Positions 17,371-27,243 are shown, counted from the first letter of the stretch. The stretch: DNA of 64,000 nt from CAYMEV01 sp964389675 [NCBI: uncultured Candidatus Sumerlaeota bacterium] (GCA_964389675.1 CAYMEV010000009.1:64310-128309), one strand, 5' to 3'. The notes: generated by a model from the letters alone, not told the origin. Numbers and translations are program-made.

Positions 17371-19077
17371 ATGAAACACCTATTTTTAAGATTTTTTATA
17401 GCACTGATTACTGTTATGGCCTGCGCATTGACAGGCTTTCCAGCTAATCTTGATGATGTATCAATAAATACTCAAAGCCAGTTTACCATTATAGGTTTTG
17501 AGTTTGATTCTGAAACTGATATTCCTTTTAAGACATATACATTAACCAATACCGAGAGAATATACTTCGATCTTTCAAACACTACAAAATCTCCAAAACT
17601 GTCAAATCTCTTTGTTGATGATGAAAGGGTCAGCCAGATAAGGCTGGGATACAAAGACCAGTCATCTGTCAGAATTGTGTTTGAGATTGCAAATTTTAGG
17701 GCATCTGAGTTAAATACAGAATATAAATATATATCTGACAAAATGTATTTTATAATTGCAAATCCCGATTACGAAATAATTATTGACGATATAATCAATA
17801 AATATATCTTAAAGACAGAACCGGAGGAACAGGTTGCAGAAGACCCGTTAAGCAGCATTGAAGACACAGCTGAAGAAGATTCAGTTGATGATGCAGCTCA
17901 GACCGAAGACAAACAGGAGGAAATTAGCCAGATGAATGAAGAAAGGGAATCACTGTCAGTACCTTCCATTTCATTTTTACCAGAATCCGTCAATGAATTT
18001 CTGTTTAAAGAAATTGTGCCGGGCTTTTATACGATTTATGCTGTCATATTAGTCATATTTCTATTAATTGTACTCTTTTTAATCTCGAGAAGAAAAAAAT
18101 CCAAAAAAAAAGCCCTTTCAAACTATGTAGATCAGTATACGGAACCAGAGGAAACAGAGGGAGAGACACTTTTTGATGAAAAGGAGGACTATCAGGAAAC
18201 TGAAGAACTGAAGGTACCTCATCCTGCAGCACCCCTTAAAGATGAGGATACCGGGGAGGACTTCCTTTTTGATGATTCTCATGGAGATATTGCCAGTCCT
18301 GAAGAAGACGAAGAAATTGAGGTAGCTGAGGTTTTAGATGAAGAATCTGATTATATTGCCGAAGATATCGATGAAACAAAAGATACAGATACAGATATTG
18401 AAGAAGTACCTTTACCTGAAACTTCCGAAAGGGAAATAGAGCCTGAAGAGCCCGATGAGTCATCAAAAGAAATAGAGAAGGAAATTGAAGACAGCCTTGA
18501 GGTATTTGAAAAGGCCAAGACAAATGTTAATAATGAAATGGACCAGGAGATCCTTATAAAACTGGACGAAAAGGAACTCAGTGAAAAAACCCTTGAAGAG
18601 AGCCTGAACGAATCATTCAGGTATTACCCTCTTAAAGTCGGAAACGGGTGGGTCTGGAGATACAAAAACAGCCTGAGAAAGAGAATGATTATCGGAAGAA
18701 AGGAACTGCAGGGCAAGGGAGAGGTTTTTAAGATCAAAGAAACTGTCCGTATTGGCGAACACAAAAAACAGACAATCTGGTATATCTATAAATCCAACAA
18801 AGGCATTATAGAAAAAGCTGACCAGTACAAGAAAAAGATACTTGCCTTCCCCATTAAGATAAATAAGAAATGGGAAGATGACAGCAATAATTATGAGATA
18901 GTCGGAATGAATGACACAGTGAACAATTTTGACAAATGCCTCAAAATACAGGTATCTCCAAAGGATATACCAATAAAGAGATATATCTACTTCAAAAAAG
19001 ATGTCGGCCTGATAATGGACGAAGCTAAGGAAGAGCTGATAAAGTACAAGATTGATGGCGTAGAGTATAGTATATAA
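17371..19077 (+). CDS. Single-pass membrane protein with AMIN-like periplasmic domain and acidic linker
   Basis: A 568-residue protein of unknown role. A signal peptide (ending near GFPA) precedes a domain (about residues 25-150) whose alternating strands, with YFDLSNT and RIVFEI, resemble the AMIN domain that targets proteins to peptidoglycan. A membrane helix at about 217-239 ends in RRKKSKKK, so the rest would be cytoplasmic. Residues about 245-400 are a long stretch dominated by Glu and Asp. The last 150 residues (from YYPLKVGNGWVW) form a folded domain I do not recognise. The ATG at 17371 has GGAGGG before it; a TTG four codons upstream overlaps that site. It is 12 bases ahead of ribD. 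Confidence 0.75.
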   Translation: MKHLFLRFFIALITVMACALTGFPANLDDVSINTQSQFTIIGFEFDSETDIPFKTYTLTNTERIYFDLSNTTKSPKLSNLFVDDERVSQIRLGYKDQSSVRIVFEIANFRASELNTEYKYISDKMYFIIANPDYEIIIDDIINKYILKTEPEEQVAEDPLSSIEDTAEEDSVDDAAQTEDKQEEISQMNEERESLSVPSISFLPESVNEFLFKEIVPGFYTIYAVILVIFLLIVLFLISRRKKSKKKALSNYVDQYTEPEETEGETLFDEKEDYQETEELKVPHPAAPLKDEDTGEDFLFDDSHGDIASPEEDEEIEVAEVLDEESDYIAEDIDETKDTDTDIEEVPLPETSEREIEPEEPDESSKEIEKEIEDSLEVFEKAKTNVNNEMDQEILIKLDEKELSEKTLEESLNESFRYYPLKVGNGWVWRYKNSLRKRMIIGRKELQGKGEVFKIKETVRIGEHKKQTIWYIYKSNKGIIEKADQYKKKILAFPIKINKKWEDDSNNYEIVGMNDTVNNFDKCLKIQVSPKDIPIKRYIYFKKDVGLIMDEAKEELIKYKIDGVEYSI

Positions 19078-19089
19078 AGCTAATTCACA

Positions 19090-20160
19090 ATGACATCCTT
19101 TGATCAATATATGCAAAGAGCCCTCAATTTATCCTTGAAGGGCCTGGGCCATACACTGCATAATCCTCTGGTTGGCTGTCTCCTTGTTCATAGAGATAAA
19201 ATAATCTCTGAGGGATACCACTCAAAATATGGAGGGCCGCATGCTGAAAAAATGTGCCTTGACAGAATTGACCCTCCCCCTGGCTGCACCTTATTTGTTA
19301 ATATGGAACCATGCTGTCATTATGGGAAGACCCCTCCATGTACTGACCTTATAATTGAAAAAAGGATTTCAAGGGTAGTTATTTCCACCATGGACCCCAA
19401 CCCCCTTGTAAACGGCAAGGGAATTGAAATACTTCGCAATAATGATATCGAGGTAATCAATGGCATATTAGAAGCGAAAGCCCTTTACCTGAACAGGGCT
19501 TATTTCCATTATATGAAATACAGCAGTCCTTATATTACCCTAAAATTAGGAAGCACGCTTGATGGAAAGATAGCAGACAGGGAGAAAAGATCACAATGGA
19601 TAACCAATGAGAAATCAAGGATTAAAGCACACTGGCTGAGAGGAATCAATCGTGCTGTACATGTTGGCCTGAATACGCTGTTTCATGACAGGCCAAGACT
19701 TTCCACAAGGTACCCCTACAGGCAGATGCCAACTCCGCTGAGGGTCATAATCGACAGGAACCTGAAACTAAAGGAGAGCATGGATTTATTAAATGATAAA
19801 AGAGATACTATATTGTACACTTATAAAGCTCCGCCGGATACCCCTTTTTCTTCAAATGTCCTTTATGTAATGATTGATGAAGGGACTGATATTATATCTG
19901 AAGCAGTAAAGGATCTCGGAAAGCGTTCCATATCTACACTGCTTGTTGAAGGAGGTGGCGAGACTGCTTTTGAGTTTCTTAATAGAAAACTGGTTAATGA
20001 GCTTCATATAACATACTCACCCAGGATTCTCGGAGGGGAAAAAAGTGTATCTTCTTTTTCAGGGGAAGGGTTTTTGCTGGAAAATTCTGTTAAGCTTAAA
20101 GATTATCGAATCTACAGATTTGAAGAGGATTTTGAGGTTGAAGGAATTATTGAGGATTAA
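19090..20160 (+). CDS. ribD: Bifunctional riboflavin deaminase/reductase RibD
   Basis: A 356-residue enzyme catalysing steps two and three of riboflavin synthesis: deamination of the pyrimidine and reduction of its ribosyl side chain. The N-terminal cytidine-deaminase-like domain has zinc ligands His51, Cys75 and Cys84 and catalytic Glu53 (HAE...PCC...C). The C-terminal reductase domain begins near residue 145 (YITLKLGSTLDGKIA) and keeps the glycine-rich LLVEGGGE. Length is normal. It opens the rib gene series ribD-ribE-ribBA-ribH. Confidence 0.96.
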   Translation: MTSFDQYMQRALNLSLKGLGHTLHNPLVGCLLVHRDKIISEGYHSKYGGPHAEKMCLDRIDPPPGCTLFVNMEPCCHYGKTPPCTDLIIEKRISRVVISTMDPNPLVNGKGIEILRNNDIEVINGILEAKALYLNRAYFHYMKYSSPYITLKLGSTLDGKIADREKRSQWITNEKSRIKAHWLRGINRAVHVGLNTLFHDRPRLSTRYPYRQMPTPLRVIIDRNLKLKESMDLLNDKRDTILYTYKAPPDTPFSSNVLYVMIDEGTDIISEAVKDLGKRSISTLLVEGGGETAFEFLNRKLVNELHITYSPRILGGEKSVSSFSGEGFLLENSVKLKDYRIYRFEEDFEVEGIIED

Positions 20161-20163
20161 CTG

Positions 20164-20814
20164 ATGTTTACAGGAATAATTGAAGAAATCGGCCAGATTG
20201 CCTGTCTTTCAAAAAAAGGGGAAGGCTATTATATTGGCATCCAGACCAGCTCACTGATTTTGGACAATAAGCTTAAAACAGGCGACAGTGTTTCAGCAAA
20301 CGGCATCTGCCTTACAATAAGCAGCATATCCGGTCCTGTGTTCTATGCAGATCTATCAGAAGAGACATTTACTAAAACAGCAATGAGATACAGCAGTAAA
20401 GGGACATATGTCAACCTTGAAACCCCATGCAGACCTGACAGCCTTTTAAGCGGGCATATTATATCAGGTCATGTTGATGATACCGCGCGGGTTATCAGAA
20501 TTGAACGGTCAGGTAAATACAGAACAATAACATTTTCCACTGATGACAATAAATATAATAATCTCCTGCTGGAAAAGGGTTCGGTATCTATTAACGGGAT
20601 ATCTCTGACCATATTCAATGTGCAGAAGAACATATTTTCCTCTGCAATAATACCTGAGACAATAAGAAGGACAAATCTGCAATACCTTAAGACAGAGGAT
20701 TTTGTAAATATTGAATTTGACATTATCGGAAAATATATTATAAAGTGGTTAGAAGGAAGAAAATCTAATAATACCGATCTCGGCAGTCTACTAAAGAATT
20801 CAGGGTTTATGTGA
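20164..20814 (+). CDS. ribE: Riboflavin synthase, alpha subunit
   Basis: A 216-residue riboflavin synthase that dismutates two 6,7-dimethyl-8-ribityllumazines into riboflavin. It begins with the family's [10 protein letters not shown] and shows the two tandem lumazine-binding repeats (about residues 1-95 and 96-200), with [13 protein letters not shown] and its counterpart [13 protein letters not shown]. The start follows the ribD stop by three bases, with GAGG upstream. Length is normal. Confidence 0.96.
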   Translation: MFTGIIEEIGQIACLSKKGEGYYIGIQTSSLILDNKLKTGDSVSANGICLTISSISGPVFYADLSEETFTKTAMRYSSKGTYVNLETPCRPDSLLSGHIISGHVDDTARVIRIERSGKYRTITFSTDDNKYNNLLLEKGSVSINGISLTIFNVQKNIFSSAIIPETIRRTNLQYLKTEDFVNIEFDIIGKYIIKWLEGRKSNNTDLGSLLKNSGFM

Positions 20815-20861
20815 TCCTGTTTTCCGCATGAGTTTATATAGTAATAAGCTCAAAGATTCAC

Positions 20862-20868
20862 AGGAGGG
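20862..20868 (+). promoter_or_regulatory. Ribosome binding site that fixes the ribBA start
   Basis: AGGAGGG ends seven bases before a TTG at 20876. The only upstream in-frame ATG (20828) has no such site and would add 16 residues with no family match. This makes TTG the likely ribBA start. Confidence 0.6.
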
Positions 20869-20875
20869 AATAATT

Positions 20876-22078
20876 TTGGGTATAATTTCAATTGAACAGG
20901 CAATAAGGGAAATGAAAGAAGGCAAATTCATTATTATAGTCGACAGTGAAGACAGGGAAAATGAAGGGGACCTGTGTATAGCTGCTGAAATGGTAACACC
21001 TGAAAAGATTACCTTTATGGCAACTCACGGCAGGGGTTTAATATGCCTCCCCCTGCTTGCTGAAAGGCTTGAAGAGCTGAAGATCCCCATGATGGTTGCA
21101 GAAAATACATCGAGATTTGAAACAGCATTTACTGTAAGCATAGAAGCAAAGGACGGTGTTTCTACCGGAATATCAGCCTTTGACAGGGCAAAGACCATAC
21201 TGACGGCTATTGATCCGAAAACAAAACCGCAGGACATTGTTAAACCGGGACACATTTTCCCTCTCAGGGCAAAGAAGGGAGGCGTCCTTGTCAGGGCAGG
21301 ACAGACAGAAGCAAGTATTGACATGGCCAGGCTCGCAGGTATGTACCCGGGAGCTGTAATCTGCGAGATCATGAAAGATGATGGTACTATGGCAAGAATG
21401 CCCGATCTCCTTGAGTTCAGCAGCAGGCACGATATAAACATCATTACTATCGAAGACCTTATCAGATACAGGACAAAGGAAGAATGCCTTGTATCAAGGA
21501 TAGCTGAATCCATAATGCCTACAAGGTTCGGCGAGTTCAAGATCATTATCTATGAAAGCGAAGTGGATACAAAGGAACATATAGCTTTGATATACGGCGA
21601 TATAAGTAACAGGGAAAGCGTGCTGGTAAGGGTCCATTCCCAGTGCCTGACAGGTGAAGTCTTTCACTCTCTCAGATGCGACTGCGGAGCACAGCTTGAC
21701 ACTGCAATGAGCCTAATTGCAAAAGCTGGAAGCGGAGTTCTGCTCTATATGAAACAGGAGGGAAGAGGAATAGGCCTGTCCAATAAGATCAGGGCATATC
21801 ACCTGCAGGACAATGGCCTTGATACAGTAGAGGCAAATATCAAACTAGGATTCAAGCCTGATCTCAGGGATTATGGCATAGGTGCACAGATACTGAAAGA
21901 CCTTGAGATAACAAAAATGGACCTGCTGACAAATAACCCCAGAAAGATTGTAGGACTGGAAGGATATGGCCTGAAAGTAGTCAGGAGGATACCCCTTGAG
22001 ATTAGTCCTACCAAAGAAAACAAAGCCTATCTTAAAATAAAAAAGGAAAAATTAGGCCATTTACTGGAGAAGGTGTGA
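20876..22078 (+). CDS. ribBA: Bifunctional DHBP synthase / GTP cyclohydrolase II
   Basis: A 400-residue fusion supplying both branches of riboflavin synthesis. The N-terminal half (about 1-200) is 3,4-dihydroxy-2-butanone 4-phosphate synthase with the acidic signature [11 protein letters not shown] and ATHGRG. The C-terminal half is GTP cyclohydrolase II with zinc ligands Cys257, Cys268 and Cys270 at the E. coli RibA spacing, followed by KQEGRGIGL. Starting at TTG 20876 gives the usual family length; the first ATG at 20828 is an alternative. It lies between ribE and ribH. Confidence 0.93.
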   Translation: MGIISIEQAIREMKEGKFIIIVDSEDRENEGDLCIAAEMVTPEKITFMATHGRGLICLPLLAERLEELKIPMMVAENTSRFETAFTVSIEAKDGVSTGISAFDRAKTILTAIDPKTKPQDIVKPGHIFPLRAKKGGVLVRAGQTEASIDMARLAGMYPGAVICEIMKDDGTMARMPDLLEFSSRHDINIITIEDLIRYRTKEECLVSRIAESIMPTRFGEFKIIIYESEVDTKEHIALIYGDISNRESVLVRVHSQCLTGEVFHSLRCDCGAQLDTAMSLIAKAGSGVLLYMKQEGRGIGLSNKIRAYHLQDNGLDTVEANIKLGFKPDLRDYGIGAQILKDLEITKMDLLTNNPRKIVGLEGYGLKVVRRIPLEISPTKENKAYLKIKKEKLGHLLEKV

Positions 22079-22079
22079 G

Positions 22080-22571
22080 ATGATGAATAAATATCAAGGC
22101 AAATTAGATGCCAAAGGCATGAAATTTGGGGTTATTCTGCCCCGTTTTAATGATTTTATAGGACAAAAACTGCTTGAGGGCTGTATCGATGCAATTATCC
22201 GTCATAATGGAGATGAAGAAAATATTTCTCTCTTCAGGGTACCGGGTGCATTTGAGATACCACAGACAGCAAAGCTTCTGCTTAACCATTGCTCTTTCGA
22301 TGTAATCATCGCACTTGGAGCAGTCATCAGGGGCTCAACATATCACTTTGATATAGTTGCAAATGAGGCAGCAAAGGGAATTGCAAAGCTTAGCCTGGAT
22401 TACGACACCCCTGTTATCTTCGGCATTATTACTACAGATACTATTGAACAGGCAATTGAAAGAGCAGGTACCAAAGCAGGCAATAAGGGATTTGACGCGG
22501 CTTTAGCAGGAATTGAACTGGCAAACCTCAAAAAGGAAATAGTGAAGATCAGCAGCCGTAAAACTAAATGA
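22080..22571 (+). CDS. ribH: 6,7-dimethyl-8-ribityllumazine synthase
   Basis: A 163-residue lumazine synthase, condensing the ribBA and ribD pathway products. Family motifs are visible: VPGAFEIP, then [20 protein letters not shown] with the catalytic His, then [20 protein letters not shown]. It probably assembles into a 60-subunit or pentameric shell, as the family does. GGAGAAGG precedes the ATG. The stop overlaps the nusB start. Confidence 0.96.
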   Translation: MMNKYQGKLDAKGMKFGVILPRFNDFIGQKLLEGCIDAIIRHNGDEENISLFRVPGAFEIPQTAKLLLNHCSFDVIIALGAVIRGSTYHFDIVANEAAKGIAKLSLDYDTPVIFGIITTDTIEQAIERAGTKAGNKGFDAALAGIELANLKKEIVKISSRKTK

Positions 22572-23002
22572 GCAGAAAAAAATCAAGAGAGTTTGCACTT
22601 CAGATTTTGTACCAGGTTGATCTTTCAGATAAATGGGAAAGCTATACGAGAGCCGTATCTGAATTCTTTGAGGAGAGGAAAACCGATTCAAATATAAAAG
22701 ATTTCACTGAATATATATTAAAGGGTGTTGTTGAAAACCTTTCCTATATTGACCGTCTCATTGATGAAAATACCTCTACAAGCTCCATTGAATCCCTGCA
22801 CTATATCGACAGGAATGTCCTGAGGATAGCTCTATTTGAGCTTTTCTTCTCAGAGCTTGTACCCATTGATGTAGCTATTAATGAGGCAATCAACCTTGCA
22901 AAAAAATATGGTGAACAGAAATCCGGTGGCCTTATAAATGCCATACTGGACAGCATTAAAAATAAGAATAAAGAAAAGCTCGAATTCAAAAAGGACCTTT
23001 AA
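22568..23002 (+). CDS. nusB: Transcription antitermination factor NusB
   Basis: A 144-residue all-helical NusB, which with NusE (S10) binds boxA RNA in rRNA antitermination. Recognised by the N-terminal [17 protein letters not shown], by [14 protein letters not shown] and by [14 protein letters not shown]. The ATGA overlap with ribH is a common arrangement, as ribH-nusB neighbours are widespread in bacteria. Length is normal. Confidence 0.94.
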   Translation: MSRKKSREFALQILYQVDLSDKWESYTRAVSEFFEERKTDSNIKDFTEYILKGVVENLSYIDRLIDENTSTSSIESLHYIDRNVLRIALFELFFSELVPIDVAINEAINLAKKYGEQKSGGLINAILDSIKNKNKEKLEFKKDL

Positions 23003-23005
23003 TCT

Positions 23006-23755
23006 ATGAAAATCGCAATAATAAGCGATATACACTCCAATCTGGAAGCTCTGAAAAAGGTACTGGAGTTTTATCAGAGCAAAAAGGCTGATTCGCTGTT
23101 CTTCCTGGGAGACCTTGTTGGATACGGGCCCTCCCCCTGCGAGGCATGCGATCTCATGAAAAAGTATATCCATAACTCAGTAATGGGGAACCATGATTAT
23201 GCAGTAAGCTATGAGAACAACAGTGTACTGGATACTTTTAACCTTTCCGCAAGGGAAATGGTATTATGGACAAGGAACAAACTCAATGAAAAATCACCCG
23301 AATACCTGGAAATATTGAGGGATCTGCCTCTCCTGCGGGAAACAGAAAACCTGACATTTGTCCACAGTACACCCTACCGGCCTCAAGAATGGAACTATAT
23401 ATTCAATATTAGACAGGCATATTATATGTTCTATGAATTCAAAACTCAGATCTGTTTTGTAGGGCATTCCCATCAGCCTTATATTCTCGAAAAAAATCCC
23501 GCTGATGAACTGACATTGATAGATTCAAATTCAGTAACTATTAAAAAGGATCACAGGTATATCATTAATATTGGCAGTGTTGGACAGCCAAGGGATCTTG
23601 ACAACAGGGCATGCATTGCCTTTCTTGATATTTCATCAGGTTCTGGAAGGTATGAGCTATACAGGCTTGATTATGATATAAAAAAGACGCAGCATAAGAT
23701 GAGAGAAAGAAACCTCCCAAAATATTTAATTGACAGGCTGAAGGAAGGGAAGTAA
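23006..23755 (+). CDS. Metallophosphoesterase, diadenosine tetraphosphatase-like
   Basis: A 249-residue calcineurin-like phosphoesterase with all metal-binding motifs: Asp8 and His10 (SDIHSN), GDLVGYGP, GNHDYA, a histidine in VHSTPY, and GHSHQPY. The GDLVGYGP spelling is typical of the prokaryotic phosphodiesterase group annotated as Ap4A hydrolase-like or YfcE-like. The cellular substrate is unknown. It is in the rib-nusB operon with a gap of three bases. Confidence 0.88.
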   Translation: MKIAIISDIHSNLEALKKVLEFYQSKKADSLFFLGDLVGYGPSPCEACDLMKKYIHNSVMGNHDYAVSYENNSVLDTFNLSAREMVLWTRNKLNEKSPEYLEILRDLPLLRETENLTFVHSTPYRPQEWNYIFNIRQAYYMFYEFKTQICFVGHSHQPYILEKNPADELTLIDSNSVTIKKDHRYIINIGSVGQPRDLDNRACIAFLDISSGSGRYELYRLDYDIKKTQHKMRERNLPKYLIDRLKEGK

Positions 23756-23767
23756 ATTAGATATAGT

Positions 23768-24160
23768 ATGTCTAGAAATAAACCTTTAAAAAAGCGGTCT
23801 ATTCTCGTTGTTGAAGACTCAAGTACTATGCGCTCCTTTATCATTTCTGCACTTGAAGAGCTCTCTAATATAAACATACTGGAATCAGCCAATGGCTTTG
23901 AAGCGATCAAGCTGCTTCCCCGCCACAAGGTAAACCTTCTGATTACTGATATTAATATGCCGGATATAAACGGGTTGGAGCTTGTATCATTTGTCAGAAA
24001 GCATCCTCTCTATAAAGATATCCCAATAATCATAGTAACAACAGAATCTACAGCACAGGACAGGAACAGGGGTTTATCACTCGGAGCAAATGAATATATT
24101 ACCAAACCCTTCCAGAACACTCAGCTGATAACTGCAGTCAAAAGGCTTGTAGGACAATAA
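23768..24160 (+). CDS. CheY-like single-domain response regulator
   Basis: A 130-residue receiver domain with no output domain. It has acidic residue Asp17, phosphoacceptor Asp61 (LITDINMP), Thr91-Thr92 and Lys113 (ITKPF), all canonical. The RGLSLGANEYITKPF ending resembles the chemotaxis CheY group and PatA-type receivers. No kinase or chemotaxis genes are adjacent. It is the penultimate gene of the plus-strand operon, 12 bases after the phosphoesterase. Confidence 0.88.
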   Translation: MSRNKPLKKRSILVVEDSSTMRSFIISALEELSNINILESANGFEAIKLLPRHKVNLLITDINMPDINGLELVSFVRKHPLYKDIPIIIVTTESTAQDRNRGLSLGANEYITKPFQNTQLITAVKRLVGQ

Positions 24161-24176
24161 AAAACAGCAGAAATAT

Positions 24177-24470
24177 ATGCTAAACCTTTATACAAAGGGA
24201 AATGCCACAATTATTCCAGCAATCGTAATTCCCAACAGCAAAAAGCAATCAATAACCCTGTTTGAAAATACGCTGAAAATACACATCACTAAACCTCCTG
24301 TAGAAGGCAGGGCAAACAGGGAGATTGTAGAATTCCTCTCAAAAGCGCTGAAAATCAAAAAGAAACAGATTAGCATTATCAGAGGAGCAGGATCCAAAAA
24401 CAAGCTGATAGCCATTGAGGATATATCAGATGAGGAACTTCTGTGCAGGCTCAGGCCTTTTTTTAAGTAA
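24177..24470 (+). CDS. DUF167 (YggU-like) protein
   Basis: A 97-residue member of the DUF167 family, identified by ITKPPVEGRANREIVEFLSKALKIKKKQISIIRGAGS. YggU structures show a small alpha/beta fold; the function is unknown. It is probably the last gene of the operon. The stretch 24471-24555 after it has no convincing terminator, only scattered self-complementary segments. Confidence 0.88.
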   Translation: MLNLYTKGNATIIPAIVIPNSKKQSITLFENTLKIHITKPPVEGRANREIVEFLSKALKIKKKQISIIRGAGSKNKLIAIEDISDEELLCRLRPFFK

Positions 24471-24555
24471 GTATCCGGATCCTGTATAGAAGCCTGCATG
24501 CATGATCCCAGATGCACAAAAAAACAGTTAAGTGCCGGATCTTATTTTAATATTG

Positions 24556-24996
24556 TTAATTTTCCTTAAGATTCTCCCTCTTCAGTATTAAAATGGCTGC
24601 AACCTTTGAATCCTTTCCTGAACGAAGGTAAACAAGCTCAATCGTATCGCTGTCAATGAAGTCTCCAATGCTGTAGCCGTCATCATCAGCAATATATATG
24701 GTCTTTTTATCTCTGCTTAAGGTGCCGACAAATTCTTCCATATGGTTTTCTGATACCTTTTTGCCATGGAAAAGACTCCCCTTTGGCTTTTCAAAGGTGA
24801 ATTTTATTGAAAGCCCTGAAAAATAACCGACCTCTTCACTCTTATTATTTCGATGATTTGCTTCCCCGTTTATAACAGCTTCGCCTTCTGTACCGACCCA
24901 TGTGCCTTGAAGCACGCATTCATCAGCATAAACAGAACCTGAAAAGAGAATTGCCAGGATCAGCAGTGACATAAATAAACAATGCCTTTTATGCAT
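24556..24996 (-). CDS. Small exported protein, function unknown
   Basis: I do not recognise this 146-residue protein. It has a signal peptide (hydrophobic MSLLILAILFSG then SVYADE, with cleavage likely after YA), so it is probably periplasmic. The mature part has alternating polar strands (LQGTWVGTEGEAVING, IKFTFEKPKG, TIYIADDDGYSIGDFID) suggesting a small beta-barrel such as a lipocalin-like fold; that is inference only. GGGGGAG precedes the ATG. It follows the 25040-25513 gene by 43 bases on the same strand. Confidence 0.7.
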   Translation of the reverse strand: MHKRHCLFMSLLILAILFSGSVYADECVLQGTWVGTEGEAVINGEANHRNNKSEEVGYFSGLSIKFTFEKPKGSLFHGKKVSENHMEEFVGTLSRDKKTIYIADDDGYSIGDFIDSDTIELVYLRSGKDSKVAAILILKRENLKEN

Positions 24997-25039
24997 TTAT
25001 ATCTCCCCCTTTTGTCTTTTGTTTTATTATTTCAATATA

Positions 25040-25513
25040 TTAGATAACTTCAGGCTTTTCAATCTCCAGGACCTCAATCAGCTCTTCGGGTTCTGTCCGG
25101 TAAAGGCTCCCTTTCCCCTGGTAAAAACCATGATGCATAATGAGATGCAGCTGTATGTCCGTATAGGTCACTTCCTTTCCTGTCCTGTTGTTTTTAACAG
25201 TAATAACGCTTTTTGGAAGTATCTTACCGCATTCGAAGGGACAAGGCAGTTTCCCCCTTATAGTTTCAACGCTTACACTGAAATAGGGCTCCAGGTCAAT
25301 AAAATCACCCAGCCCCTCTTCGCCCTTTTCCCTGAAATACAGCATCCTTTCTGCTATGGATCTATGGTCATAACCGAGCCTTCTGACCATAGAATCATCC
25401 TCTATCAGTATATCGACCAGGTTTCTTCTGTCATTTCCCAAGAATCCCGTCCTGGTCAATTTTCCAGGTCCAAGCCTCTTCTGTATCTTTTGCATCTTGA
25501 CAGTCTGCTTCAT
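25040..25513 (-). CDS. Conserved-looking cytoplasmic protein, function unknown
   Basis: A 157-residue protein I cannot name. It has no signal peptide or membrane helix. Conserved-looking features are CPFECGK near the middle and DIQLHLIMHHGFYQGKGS towards the end, which could hold a metal, but this is only a pattern. I place the start at the ATG at 25513, six bases after AGGTGG; an in-frame GTG at 25522 overlaps that site. It starts 17 bases after nqrF on the same strand and is likely the last gene of the Nqr transcript. Confidence 0.72.
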   Translation of the reverse strand: MKQTVKMQKIQKRLGPGKLTRTGFLGNDRRNLVDILIEDDSMVRRLGYDHRSIAERMLYFREKGEEGLGDFIDLEPYFSVSVETIRGKLPCPFECGKILPKSVITVKNNRTGKEVTYTDIQLHLIMHHGFYQGKGSLYRTEPEELIEVLEIEKPEVI

Positions 25514-25530
25514 ATTAACCACCTTTAATC

Positions 25531-26637
25531 TCAGCTGAATTTATCATAAAATATCAATTCCTTTCTCACGCCGCACTTGTTGACGAGTACATCAACACAT
25601 GCATTTATCATGCCAGGGCTTCCGCATAAGTAAGCCTCAATATCCTGACCATCTTTGATATGCTTTTCCACTATCCTGGTAATAAGCCCCGTTTCGCCCT
25701 CCCAGTTATCACTCTCTTCTGGCTGTGAAAGAGAAGGTATGAACCTGAAATCCGGAAGCTCCTTTTCCATCCTTTTCATTTCATCAAGCAGAAAGAGGTC
25801 TCTTTGGCTTCTTGCACCAAAAAAATAGACAGCCTTCCTGTTCAGCTGCCTTTCATTCATGTCAAGCAGCATTGATTTTATTGGAGCCATTCCAGAGCCT
25901 CCGGCAATGAATACTATATCCCTCTCACTCCCCCTCAGGTAAAAATCACCATAAGGACCGTTAACCATCACCTTTTGTCCCTCCCTGAGGTATTTGTGTA
26001 CATAGGTTGTACACAAGCCGTTCGGTACATATCTGATCTCAAGCTCTATGAGGGTTTCCATGGACGGGGCGGAAGATATTGAATAAGCCCTGTAAACAGG
26101 CTCGTATGTAAGTTCATACAGCGGAACCTCGAACTGGATGAACTGGCCTGCTTTAAAGCTTATAGTCTCATTATCAAGGATTTTTAATGTCACCTGCTTT
26201 ATATCATGGGTCAGATCAGAAATAGAAATTACTTCGGTACTGTATTGACGTATATTGAAAAGCTCTTTCGGAACAGTAATGTCAAAACGCTTCTTTACTT
26301 TTACCTGGCAGGACAGCCTTATATTCCTTTTTCTTTCCTCGGGTGTGATCCAGGGAAGCTCCGTAGGGAGGTATTCACCTGCCCCGCTATTGACCTGTAA
26401 CTTGCATAATCCGCAGGAACCCTTTCCACCGCAGGCGGAAGGAATAAATATTTTTTTATCCTTAAGAGCAGACAGAAGTGGCCTGCCCCCATCAACCACT
26501 AACCTCTTCTCTTTATTGATAACTATCTCCTGTTCCCCGTAATTTGCGATTGTTCTGTCTGCAATAACCATAAGTACAGCAAGAATTGTGGTTAAAGCTG
26601 TAATAATCAGGACTGTAACTATCAGTTCAGCAACCAA
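25531..26637 (-). CDS. nqrF: Na+-translocating NADH:quinone reductase subunit F-like (NqrF)
   Basis: A 368-residue electron-input subunit. One N-terminal membrane helix (about 4-26) is followed by a 2Fe-2S ferredoxin domain with Cys69, Cys75, Cys78 and Cys110, then a ferredoxin-NADP reductase-like part with FAD site RAYSISS and NAD site FIAGGSGMAPI. The C-terminus is the NADH-binding lobe (YLCGSPGM). This takes hydride from NADH to FAD and the iron-sulfur cluster. It is unique to Nqr; Rnf has RnfB and RnfC instead. The start is TTG at 26637 after AGGAGAG. Last of the nqrBCDEF set. Confidence 0.93.
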   Translation of the reverse strand: MVAELIVTVLIITALTTILAVLMVIADRTIANYGEQEIVINKEKRLVVDGGRPLLSALKDKKIFIPSACGGKGSCGLCKLQVNSGAGEYLPTELPWITPEERKRNIRLSCQVKVKKRFDITVPKELFNIRQYSTEVISISDLTHDIKQVTLKILDNETISFKAGQFIQFEVPLYELTYEPVYRAYSISSAPSMETLIELEIRYVPNGLCTTYVHKYLREGQKVMVNGPYGDFYLRGSERDIVFIAGGSGMAPIKSMLLDMNERQLNRKAVYFFGARSQRDLFLLDEMKRMEKELPDFRFIPSLSQPEESDNWEGETGLITRIVEKHIKDGQDIEAYLCGSPGMINACVDVLVNKCGVRKELIFYDKFS

Positions 26638-26649
26638 AAGACTCTCCTG

Positions 26650-27243
26650 TCAGTTTATATCAATCATACCTGAAAAACCTATGAAGGCAAGAGCCATGAT
26701 CCCGGCAATTATCAGTGCTATACCGGCACCTTCAAGGCCCTTTGGTATCCTTGCTTTTTTTATCTTCTGCCTTATTCCAGCCATAGCAAGTATCGCGAGA
26801 AACCATCCAATGCCTGATCCAAGCCCGTAGGCAAAAGATGAAAGCATACTGTATTCCCTTATTATCATAAACAGGCTTACCCCGAGAATGGCACAGTTGA
26901 CAGTTATCAGGGGCAGAAAAATACCCAGTGAAAGATAAAGCGGATCTGATATCCTTTCTATTATCATCTCGACCAGCTGTACAAAGGCAGCAATTATCAC
27001 AATAAATACAATATAGCGCAGGTATTCGATATTGAAGGGTACAAGGATATAATAATATGCAAGATAGTTCAGAACACTTGTGACAGACATCACAAACGTT
27101 ACAGCTATTCCAAGCCCAATAGATGTATTTACCTCCCTGGAGACTGATAAGAAAGAACACATTCCAAGGTAATTAGTAAGAAGAATATTATTTGTAAATA
27201 TTGCCGCAAAGAAAATAGCAAAAGACAGCATCCCCTCGCTCAT
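26650..27243 (-). CDS. nqrE: Nqr/Rnf membrane subunit NqrE (RnfA-like)
   Basis: A 197-residue membrane protein with about six helices, homologous to NqrE/RnfA. Cys29 (LGMCSFL) and Cys117 (TVNCAIL) match the two cysteines that, with the pair in NqrD, hold the iron-sulfur centre midway in the membrane. FTNNILLTNYLG and the PLITVNC region are typical. It overlaps the nqrD stop codon by four bases. Confidence 0.94.
   Translation of the reverse strand: MSEGMLSFAIFFAAIFTNNILLTNYLGMCSFLSVSREVNTSIGLGIAVTFVMSVTSVLNYLAYYYILVPFNIEYLRYIVFIVIIAAFVQLVEMIIERISDPLYLSLGIFLPLITVNCAILGVSLFMIIREYSMLSSFAYGLGSGIGWFLAILAMAGIRQKIKKARIPKGLEGAGIALIIAGIMALAFIGFSGMIDIN

Noticed and set aside
19078-20875. FMN riboswitch (RFN element) controlling the rib genes
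   Set aside because: Gaps before ribD, ribE and ribBA are 12, 3 and about 60 bases, and none shows the conserved RFN stems.
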